21,521 nucleotides of DNA from Streptosporangiaceae bacterium. Its GTDB lineage: Bacteria > Actinomycetota > Actinomycetes > Streptosporangiales > Streptosporangiaceae. Of the stretch, positions 1-6,553 are shown one piece after another (position 1 is the stretch's first letter; each line of letters opens with the position of its first letter). The notes under the pieces were generated by a model. It searched no databases, was not told the DNA's origin, and saw only the letters and a list, made by a program, of their open reading frames with translations. The DNA is taken from contig JASIGD010000352.1 in NCBI GenBank assembly GCA_030045295.1, forward strand, positions 1-21,521, in the 5' to 3' direction. Position numbers and translations under genes: made by a program.

Positions 1-2985
1 CTGGCCGAGTTCGCCGGCGAGCCGTGGGCCGTGCCGGTGGTGGCCCGGCTGGTAGAGGCGCATGACCTCGCCCTGGAGGACCGGGTCGACGCGTGGATGG
101 CTTTGGGCGGGGATGCTCAGGCCGCGGCCGAGCTGGAGGCCATGGTGGCGGCGCGGCCGCTGCGGGAACGGCGCTGGGGGCAGCTGATCGTCGCGGCATA
201 CCGCTGCGGCAGGCAGGCCGACGCGCTGCACGCCTACCAGCGATGCCGCACCGTGCTGGCCGACGAGCTCGGCCTGGAGCCCGGACCCGAACTGCGCCGG
301 CTGGAGGCCGCCGTGCTCGCCCAGGACCCCTCCCTCGACAGGCCCAGCCGGCGCGCCACGGCGCCAGTTGCCGTGCCGCCTGATGCCGCGCCCGGGCACG
401 CTGAGGTGCCGCGTGCCGGGCCGCAGCCGGATGCGGGGCTGACCGCGCCCTCCCTGGTCGGCCGTGATGCGGAGCTGGCGTATCTTCAGGGCCGGCTCCA
501 GGAGGTCTGTTCCGGCGAGGGCGGGGCGGTGGTCCTGGTCGGTGAGCCGGGTGCGGGCAAGACCACACTGGCGGAGGCGGGGACGCGCCTGGCCGTGGCC
601 GCGGGAGTCACGGTCGCCTGGAGCCGGTGCCTGGACGCCGCGTCGGCACCCGCGTACTGGCCGTGGAGCCAGCTGCTGCAGGCGCTGCCGGACGGGCCGC
701 TGGTCCGGGCGGCCCGGCAGCGACTGGACGGTGAGGTCGCGGCCGAGGGGGAAGACAGCGCCCGCCAGTTCCGGGCCTATGAGGCGGTGGCCGCCGCGCT
801 CGGCGAGGCCACGGCCGACGCTGCGGTGCTCGCGGTGGTCGATGATCTGCACGCCGCCGACGACGCGTCGCTGGCCCTGCTGCAGCTGCTGGCGGGCGAC
901 CTGCACCGGATGGCCGTGCTGGTCCTGCCTACGGTGCGCGACACCGAGCGGTCCGGTCCCCTGGGCCAGGCGCTGGGGGAACTGTTCCGCCATCCAGGCG
1001 CGGAGCGGGTAGCGGTCAGCGCCTTGACGGCGGCAGATGTCGCCGCGGTAGTCGAGCGACTGACCGGGCAACCGCCCCTAGCTGACGTGGTCGCCGCGTT
1101 GATGGACCGCACCGGCGGCAACCCGTTCTATACCACCGAGCTGATCCGGCTGATCAGCAGCGAACGATGGCGCCAGCCGCTGACCGCCGGCGATGTGCGC
1201 GCGCACGACGTGCCCAGCGGCATCCGCGACGTGCTGATGCGCCGGGCCGGACGGCTTCCGGAGGACACCCAGTCGCTTCTCATGGTCGCCGCCGTGGCGG
1301 GACGGGACCTGCAGCTGGACCTGCTCCAACGCGTGACAGGCGTCGACGCCGAGCATCTGCTGCTGGACCTGGAGCCGGCGATCGCCGCTGGCCTGGTCAC
1401 CACGGCCGAGGGCGGCTGGGGGTTCGGCTTCCGGCACCCGCTCATCCACGAGAGCCTGTATGCGAGCCTCAGCCGGGTGGAACGGGCGCGGCTGCACGCC
1501 CGGGTCGCGAACGCGCTGGAGGACATCTCCTCCGCCAGCACCGCCGATGTCGTCCAGATCGCCTACCACTACCTGTCCGCCGGCCCCATCGGCGACCCGG
1601 CGAAAGCCGTTACGTACGCCCGTGAGGCCGCCGCCCGGGCGGTCCGGCAGGGCGCCTGGCAGGACGCGGCCCGTCACTTGGAACAGGCGCTTGCCGCTAT
1701 CTCCCCGGCGATGCCGCATGCCGATGCCACCCGCTGTGACGTGCTCGTCGAGCTCGGCCGGGCGCGCCGGTCGGCCGGACTGCTCCGCGAGGCGCACGCC
1801 GCGTTCGATGAATCGATCAGCCTGGCCGACAGGATCGGCGACGAAAACCGGATGCTCGCGGCGGCGGTCGCGTTCGGCGCCCCACAGCTGTGGGGACCAC
1901 GCGAATGGGGAGAGATCGACACCCGTCTCATCGCGCTGCTCGAGCGGCAGCTGGACCGGATCGGCGATGGCGATCCCGCCGGCCGCGTCCGCATCCTGGC
2001 CACCCTGGCCATCGAGCTGTGCTTCGACGAGGCGGCTCTCCGCGGCTGGGGTTACGCGAACCAAGCCCTCGACACCGCGCAGCGGATCGGGCGGCCCGAC
2101 GAGCTCGGTATCGCCGCCTGCGCCTACCTGTGGTCGGCGGAGGTCACCGACCACCTGCCGCAGTTCCGCGCGGTCCTCGACGAGATGCTCACGGACCGCC
2201 GGCCAGGCCTCGCCCCGCAAGTGCGGGCGATCCTGCTGGCCAGGCTGCTGGTCGAACGGATCCGCTTCGGTGAGCTCGGCCGGTTCGACGCCGAGCTGGA
2301 GCAGGCGTGGAGGCTCGCCACCGACATGCTCCACTCACCCGAGCTGCAGGTACAGCTGCGCTTCGTGCAGGCGTGCCGCTACTTCGCCGCCGGGGACGTC
2401 GAGCGCGCCGCCGACATCATTGAGCCAGCCTCCCGGGCCATGCTGAACCTGGGCACCACCTGGCAGGAACCAGGCCAGTTCATCCTGGGCAGCTGCCAGA
2501 TGCTGCTCGCCGGCACGCTTGCCGACCACGCCGAGCAGATCGCTGTGCGCCTTGCGCAGCCGGATCATCCGTCCATTCCTCACCTTGCCGCTCCCGCCGC
2601 TGCTCTGGGCTTCGTGCTGCGGGGCGACCCGGAGCGGGCGCGCCAGATCACAAACCGCTGGTTCGCGCCGCCGCCGCGGTCGTGGACCTGGTTCCAGCCG
2701 ATCGCCTACTGGGCCCAGGTCGCTACCGCACTCGGCGTCCCGGACCCCGCCTGGCTGCATAGCCAGCTCGCACCGCACGCCGGCGAGCTGGCTATCGTGG
2801 GTCATGTGGGCGACTGCGGCGGTGCCGTCGACAGCCTGCAGGCCGGGCTGGCCTGGCGGCTAGGCCGCCTGGATGAGGCCGCCGAACACGCCCGGGCCGG
2901 CCTGGCGCTCGAGACCCGGGTCGGCTCCCAGATATGGATCAACCGCACCACAGACCTCATCGACCGGATCACCACGGCCCGGTAA
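1..2985 (+). CDS. BTAD-AAA ATPase-TPR transcriptional regulator (SARP/AfsR-like), 5' partial
   Basis: The frame is open from base 1, so the gene starts outside the window; 994 residues are visible. The first ~105 residues match the bacterial transcriptional activator domain (BTAD) of SARP/AfsR-type regulators, with the LRERRWGQL, GRQADALHAYQ and DELGLEPGPELRRLE blocks. A P/A-rich linker leads to an AAA/NTPase module beginning with SLVGRDAELAYL. Its Walker A is GEPGAGKTT (near 541-567) and its Walker B AVLAVVDDLHAADD (near 823-864). The rest, to ~2950, is helical and A/L/R-rich like TPR-type sensor regions. The winged-helix DNA-binding domain expected before BTAD would be upstream of the window. 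Such proteins are ATP-dependent activators, often of secondary metabolism or nutrient response. Target genes cannot be deduced; the downstream gene is on the other strand and convergent. Confidence 0.9.
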   Translation: MAEFAGEPWAVPVVARLVEAHDLALEDRVDAWMALGGDAQAAAELEAMVAARPLRERRWGQLIVAAYRCGRQADALHAYQRCRTVLADELGLEPGPELRRLEAAVLAQDPSLDRPSRRATAPVAVPPDAAPGHAEVPRAGPQPDAGLTAPSLVGRDAELAYLQGRLQEVCSGEGGAVVLVGEPGAGKTTLAEAGTRLAVAAGVTVAWSRCLDAASAPAYWPWSQLLQALPDGPLVRAARQRLDGEVAAEGEDSARQFRAYEAVAAALGEATADAAVLAVVDDLHAADDASLALLQLLAGDLHRMAVLVLPTVRDTERSGPLGQALGELFRHPGAERVAVSALTAADVAAVVERLTGQPPLADVVAALMDRTGGNPFYTTELIRLISSERWRQPLTAGDVRAHDVPSGIRDVLMRRAGRLPEDTQSLLMVAAVAGRDLQLDLLQRVTGVDAEHLLLDLEPAIAAGLVTTAEGGWGFGFRHPLIHESLYASLSRVERARLHARVANALEDISSASTADVVQIAYHYLSAGPIGDPAKAVTYAREAAARAVRQGAWQDAARHLEQALAAISPAMPHADATRCDVLVELGRARRSAGLLREAHAAFDESISLADRIGDENRMLAAAVAFGAPQLWGPREWGEIDTRLIALLERQLDRIGDGDPAGRVRILATLAIELCFDEAALRGWGYANQALDTAQRIGRPDELGIAACAYLWSAEVTDHLPQFRAVLDEMLTDRRPGLAPQVRAILLARLLVERIRFGELGRFDAELEQAWRLATDMLHSPELQVQLRFVQACRYFAAGDVERAADIIEPASRAMLNLGTTWQEPGQFILGSCQMLLAGTLADHAEQIAVRLAQPDHPSIPHLAAPAAALGFVLRGDPERARQITNRWFAPPPRSWTWFQPIAYWAQVATALGVPDPAWLHSQLAPHAGELAIVGHVGDCGGAVDSLQAGLAWRLGRLDEAAEHARAGLALETRVGSQIWINRTTDLIDRITTAR

Positions 2986-3033
2986 GAACCGAGTCACCGC
3001 GCCGACCGCACGGCGCCGTCCCGGCGGGAATGG

Positions 3034-3211
3034 TCAGGGCACTACCTGCGAAGTGTCGGATGGCAGACCGCCCCGCCCCCACAGATCTGCGGCGAGGGCT
3101 TCGACCGCTCCGGCGGGCAAAGGGCCGGTTGTCATCCCGTCGCCGCCCCGGAAGGAACTGTCCCGGGGGTCCACGTGCAGGTGGTAAGTGTTGTAAGGGA
3201 AGACATGTCAG
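3034..3211 (-). pseudogene. Relic of a second FAD-linked oxidoreductase, paralogue of the adjacent gene
   Basis: Read on the minus strand, this stretch encodes YHLHVDPRD, then GGDGMTTGPLPAGAVEALAA, ending at TGA (3034-3036). The intact neighbour has HLHMDPEQP, then GDGMMTGPLPAEAIDALAAA, in the same order. Only about 50 codons of homology remain, and the frame is closed upstream by a TGA. At the relic's 5' edge the 11-mer CTGACATGTCT (plus coordinates 3201-3211) also occurs at the start codon of the intact gene (4621-4631). The relic may therefore be a start region joined by deletion to a mid-gene segment. It is a remnant, not an expressed enzyme. The homology to the neighbour is seen directly; duplication followed by decay is inferred. 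Confidence 0.75.
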
Positions 3212-3234
3212 GCCCATTCCGACCGGCGGGCCGA

Positions 3235-4626
3235 TCAGCGGCCTGCGGGCGGGATGGGGTGGTTGGAGCGGATGATGTCTGCGGGGTCGATGCTGGCTTT
3301 GATCTCGCGCAGCCGCTGGTAGGCGTGCTCGGTCCAGAACGGCGCTGCGGGTGCCTGGGTCTCGGCGAAGTTGAGGTACATCTGCCGGGCGGTCCAGGGC
3401 GCCAGCGCGTCCTTGATGGTCTGGACCTGGGCCATGACCGGGGCTACCAGTTCGGGGACCGGGGTCATCGACACGGCGAACACCGCGTAGCTGGCGTCGA
3501 GGCTGGCCAGTGCGCCGTTGCCGGGGCGGGAGCGGGTGAACTCGCCGCCTAGGTGGCGCACCTCCACCGATAGCAGCGGGAACGCCGCGCCAGGGCCGGC
3601 GGCGGCGGCGAGCGCGTCGATCGCCTCGGCGGGCAGCGGGCCGGTCATCATCCCGTCGCCTGCCCCGGGCACGGGCTGCTCGGGGTCCATGTGCAGGTGG
3701 CTGAGCGCGGGCATGGGGACGTTGGTGATGGTGTCGTCGACCGGGCCGAGCGCGCGCAGCGGGGCCAGCAGGCGGTCCGCGTGGGCCGGGTCGCCGGCGT
3801 GGCAAGCCTCCACGATCACGAACGAGCGGCCGCGGACCGGTTCGGGGATCTGCGGGACCGGCGGGAAGTTGAGGAGCCGGCCGATGGTGGTGAGCTCGTC
3901 CGGGACCGGTCCCCGGGTCAGCTCGGCCCAGGCGTGCAGCACCTCGGCGGCGCGCTCGATCGGGTACCACAGGGTCCCGGCGTAGGCCCGGGTGTGCGGA
4001 AACAGCCGGAATTCCAGCGCGGTGACGATCCCGAAGCTGCCGCCTCCGCCGCGCAGCGCCCAGAACAGGTCGGGCTCGTGCCCGGCGTCGGCGCGGACCA
4101 GCCGACCGTCCGCGGTCACCACCTCGGCCGCGGTCACGTTGCTGGCCGCCAGGCCGTACTTGCGGCCCAGGAAGCTCAACCCGCCGCCCAGGGTGTAGCC
4201 GGTCACGCCGACGTCGGGTGAGGAGCCGGCCAGCGCGGCCAGCCCGTGGGCGGCCGCGGCCTGCACGACGTCGATCCAGACCACACCCGCCTCGGATCGG
4301 GCGGTCCGGGTCTCCGGGTCGATCTGGATGCCGCGCATCTTGTCGGTCCGCACCAGTACCGTGTCGGCCAGCGGCCCGAGCGGCCGGGCGTTGTGGCCGG
4401 TGCCCTGGGCAGCGATCCGCAGGCCGCGCCCGGTCGCGTACCGGACGGCGGCCGCCACGTCGGCAGCGGACTCGGGGAAGGCGACCGCGGCCGGGCGCTG
4501 GTCAACGGCCAGGTTCCAGGCCCGCCGCGCGCTGTCGAAGCCATCGTCTCCCGGGAGCACGACCTTGCCGTCCAGGCTGTGCTTAGGCCGGGTAGACCGG
4601 TGGGTCAGTATTGAGGAGGCAGACAT
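3235..4626 (-). CDS. FAD-binding oxidoreductase, berberine-bridge/BBE type
   Basis: A 463-residue flavoprotein of the PCMH/VAO superfamily with a C-terminal BBE segment. The FAD domain shows QGTGHN (H78 is in the place of the 8-alpha-histidyl FAD ligand), VGVTGYTLGGGLSFLGRKYG and DLFWALRGGGGSFGIVT. The tail has YLNFAE and IDPADIIRSNHPI, typical of BBE-type enzymes. The cysteine that gives bicovalent flavin attachment in many homologues (usually before Pro in a CPxVG motif) is Ser here (GSSPDVG, S136), so a single covalent link is expected. The start is ATG at 4626 because GGAAAGGA sits a few bases upstream; a longer in-frame start at 4671 lacks such a site. The substrate is unknown: homologues oxidise sugars, alkaloids or polyketides. 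It stands alone, divergent from a GNAT gene, with a paralogue relic behind it. Confidence 0.9.
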   Translation of the reverse strand: MSASSILTHRSTRPKHSLDGKVVLPGDDGFDSARRAWNLAVDQRPAAVAFPESAADVAAAVRYATGRGLRIAAQGTGHNARPLGPLADTVLVRTDKMRGIQIDPETRTARSEAGVVWIDVVQAAAAHGLAALAGSSPDVGVTGYTLGGGLSFLGRKYGLAASNVTAAEVVTADGRLVRADAGHEPDLFWALRGGGGSFGIVTALEFRLFPHTRAYAGTLWYPIERAAEVLHAWAELTRGPVPDELTTIGRLLNFPPVPQIPEPVRGRSFVIVEACHAGDPAHADRLLAPLRALGPVDDTITNVPMPALSHLHMDPEQPVPGAGDGMMTGPLPAEAIDALAAAAGPGAAFPLLSVEVRHLGGEFTRSRPGNGALASLDASYAVFAVSMTPVPELVAPVMAQVQTIKDALAPWTARQMYLNFAETQAPAAPFWTEHAYQRLREIKASIDPADIIRSNHPIPPAGR

Positions 4627-4740
4627 GTCAGATCCTTTCCGTTCGTGCTGGTCACGTGCCGCCCTGGGCATTGGGGGGCCAGGACATCGCTGCTACAGGC
4701 ACTAGGGTCTGCACAGCGGCTTGTCGTTCACCGCTACGTT

Positions 4741-4773
4741 GACTTGGCTTGGCAGCCAAGCCGCGGCCAAGTC
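4741..4773. repeat. Nested inverted repeats between divergent genes (candidate operator)
   Basis: GGCTTGGC (4746-4753), one A, then GCCAAGCC (4755-4762) is a perfect 17-base dyad. An outer pair GACTTGGC (4741-4748) / GCCAAGTC (4766-4773) is also perfect. The CTTGGC unit is thus repeated on both sides. The site lies in the short region between the divergent FAD oxidoreductase and GNAT genes, where a repressor or activator could control both. A transcribed hairpin is the alternative. No regulator is assigned. Confidence 0.55.
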
Positions 4774-4793
4774 GCCTCGGTGACTCTGGCCGG

Positions 4794-5255
4794 GTGGACA
4801 CCGAGGGAGATCGCAGGCCGGACGCGCCCCCGCTGCTGGTGAGGCCGGCGGCGCTGGCCGGGGAGCGGGACGTTGCGGTGCTGCTGCGGGATGTCCCCCT
4901 CGACGAGCGGGAGGTAGCTGATCTGATGCGGCACCACCGGGTGCTCGTCCTCAGCGACCTCACGCTGCCGCTGACGGCGCCGCCGGTCGCGGCCGTCGCC
5001 TTCCGCCTTCAATGGCCGACTCGGACTGCGCAGCTGACCGGGATCGGCGTTGGCGTCTGCTTGCGCGGACGCGGCTTCGGCCGCCGACTTCTCACCGGCG
5101 CGCTCACATGGCTAAGGGCCGACGGCTTCGAGCAGGTGCAGGCGTGCGTGACAGGAGGCGCAGCGGGCGCGTCGCTGCTGGCCTCGGCCGGGTTTACCGC
5201 TGATCAGGATACGGACAGGGAGCACGGCCGCTGTCGCTTCGTGCTGCTGCTCTAG
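4794..5255 (+). CDS. GNAT-family N-acetyltransferase
   Basis: About 153 residues with the GNAT acetyl-CoA binding motif A: GIGVGVCLRGRGFGRRLLTG (R-G-R-G-F-G pyrophosphate loop at ~91-96) followed by an amphipathic helix and QVQACV, then a final GASLLASAGF, the usual neighbouring-residue and motif B pattern. The acceptor substrate cannot be told. The start is uncertain: GTG at 4794 is chosen because the more upstream TTG at 4749 falls inside a palindrome; GTG at 4839 is also possible. None has a strong Shine-Dalgarno site. It is divergent from the FAD oxidoreductase and may share its control region. Confidence 0.8.
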   Translation: MDTEGDRRPDAPPLLVRPAALAGERDVAVLLRDVPLDEREVADLMRHHRVLVLSDLTLPLTAPPVAAVAFRLQWPTRTAQLTGIGVGVCLRGRGFGRRLLTGALTWLRADGFEQVQACVTGGAAGASLLASAGFTADQDTDREHGRCRFVLLL

Positions 5256-5328
5256 GGCGCGCCTGGCGCCTGGCCGGGTCGGGGAGCGCTGTTCTAAGTC
5301 CAGCGTGCGGTCAGCTCCGACCGCGGGG

Positions 5329-5505
5329 TTACCTGGTTACTTGACTGGCGTATCTGGCCATGGTCTGGCCGATGCCGGCGGGGTTGAGCTGCCCGTTGTC
5401 ATCGACGGGGAGCCGGCCAGGTCACGGACGTACTGGATGTACAGGTCGGGGGCGAAGGTGCCGATGAACCTGGCTGGCCGAAGGGGTTGGCGAAGGTGTG
5501 CGGAT
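5329..5505 (-). pseudogene. Relic of a cupin-domain protein C terminus, multiple frameshifts
   Basis: Minus-strand translation gives a protein-like tail only if the frame is changed twice. One frame gives PHTFANPFGQP, the next ARFIGTFAPDLYIQYVRDLAG, and the third PVDDNGQLNPAGIGQTMARY followed by ASQVTR and TAA (5329-5331). Joined, they read like the C-terminal part of small actinobacterial cupin proteins (a His-containing strand, NPF..PARF, a short helix, then LNP..I...MARY). The second shift fits loss of one base in the CCCCG run near AGSP. The family call is from memory of such tails and is moderate; the frame jumps make it a pseudogene. Confidence 0.5.
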
Positions 5506-5587
5506 CGAGACGATATGGGGTTAGGCGATCCAGGTTCTTCGCCAAGGCGGTGGCCTAAGGTCTGCGCGCCGGATATTGAGGGTTTCA

Positions 5588-5943
5588 TGTCTGTGGCCCG
5601 GTCGAGCAGGGGCTGGCAGCAGGCGCTGGCCGATGGCGCGAGCTTCGTCGATGGCCAGCGCTGCGGCGTCAGGATCGCCGAGGCGGGCGAGGTAGCTGGC
5701 GTCGTCGAGCAGGCCGTGGGCGAGGTGGTAGGGGGTGCTCAGCTCGCGCAGGCCGCTGACCGCCACGACGAGGGCCTCGGCGGCGTCCGGGCCGTCGCCG
5801 GCGTCCAGGCGGGCGCGGGCCAGGTCGCGTTCGGCCCGCAGCATCGGGGCCAGGTGCCCGGGCGGGCGGGCGTCGAGCAGGGCGAGCAGCTCGCCGGTCG
5901 CGGCGGTGTCCCCACGCCCCAGCTCTTGGCCCGTACCCGCCAC
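5588..5943 (-). pseudogene. Relic of the TPR-like C terminus of an ATPase regulator
   Basis: The minus-strand frame shows PMLRAERDLARARLDAG, LRELSTPYHLAHGLLDDASY and LGDPDAAALAIDEARAIG. These blocks are typical of the last ~130 residues of large actinobacterial AAA/TPR signalling proteins (LuxR-type, SARP-type and adenylate-cyclase-linked ATPases). A stop (TAG) lies a few codons upstream of the homology, so the NTPase part is gone. After GQRL the expected family ending QPLLDRAT is found in another frame (near 5591-5615), which shows a frameshift. It is not a complete gene. Any in-frame start, such as GTG 5943, is probably fortuitous. Confidence 0.6.
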
Positions 5944-6292
5944 GCCAGTAGCCCGCTCGGGCTACACCGGCCCGTCGCGAATAGCCGACCGCTGCAGCTC
6001 CGGGACCCAGAACCTGCACATATGGCCGCCGACTCGGCAGCTGTCTTGCCACAGGGCCGAAATCGGCCAGGCGGAAAGGAGAATGGTTTCCGTCACGCGC
6101 TGTAGTTTGCCCCGGGTATCGCCTGACACGCGATACCCGCCCACCCCAGCCGCCCGCTCCCCACCCCCGCCAGCGCCCGCGGCCCCACCAGATATCACCC
6201 GAAACAGCCTCGGCGGGACCGCGACGTTGACGGTGGCTCCACCTCCGTTCGATGTGGAGGAGCAAGCCGCAGCCGCCGCGATCAGCGGGTCG
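5944..6292. other. Intergenic stretch between two relics; one strong hairpin
   Basis: No gene is supported here. Several GC-rich frames are open but show no family pattern. The stretch contains the perfect hairpin at 6113-6139 listed separately. A GGAAAGGAG-ATG-like site near 6073-6084 on the plus strand opens a proline/alanine-rich frame that looks like chance. Confidence 0.5.
6113..6139. terminator. Perfect 10-bp hairpin, candidate terminator
   Basis: CGGGTATCGC (6113-6122), a 7-base loop CTGACAC, and GCGATACCCG (6130-6139) form a perfect stem. There is no T-tract, as is common for actinobacterial terminators. It lies downstream, on the minus strand, of the WD40 relic stop, so it may have terminated that gene. 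An operator role cannot be excluded. Confidence 0.5.
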
Positions 6293-6553
6293 TTACCCAA
6301 GGTCAGCTCGCGGCATCTGGTATCGCTCGTCCGGCAAGAGCGACGCGATTCTTGCTGCGTAAGGGTTTCGGGCCAGGCGGCGATCTACGTGATGGATCAG
6401 CTCATCATGGTCAACTATCCAGAGCCGGGCTGCGATCGCTGCTGCTGGTAGCTACCCAGGCCCGTCTGGGCTGAACGCCACTGCCCACACGGCGCCGTCG
6501 TGGTCCCAGGGGGAGATCTCGGCGCCGGCGGCGTCGGGCACCCAGCGCGGCCG
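6293..6553 (-). pseudogene. Relic of the C terminus of a WD40-repeat protein
   Basis: On the minus strand one frame reads AAGAEISPWDHDG then GAVWAVAFSPDG, the start of a WD40 repeat, and then hits TAG. The continuation WVATSSSDRS is in a second frame, and the first frame resumes with ARLWIVDHDELIHHVDRRLA, then RNP...LLPDERYQMPRADLG and TAA (6293-6295). Assembled, this is one complete terminal WD40 blade plus the tail that follows it in actinobacterial NTPase-WD40 or kinase-WD40 proteins. Two roughly compensating single-base changes explain the frame jumps. Upstream blades are absent; the 5' side merges into the 3' end of the nitrilase-like gene. Confidence 0.7.

Noticed and set aside
1078..2334. 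418-codon open frame on the minus strand
   Set aside because: It is antisense to the BTAD/AAA regulator, which has clear domains; long antisense frames are expected at this GC content, and the translation has no family pattern.
2969..3970. 333-codon open frame on the minus strand
   Set aside because: It overlaps the FAD oxidoreductase in another frame and is dominated by R/P/G low complexity.
6064..6451. Plus-strand gene starting at the GGAAAGGAG-ATG-like site near 6084
   Set aside because: The product is P/A-rich without domain pattern and is antisense to the WD40 relic; the ribosome-like site is probably chance.
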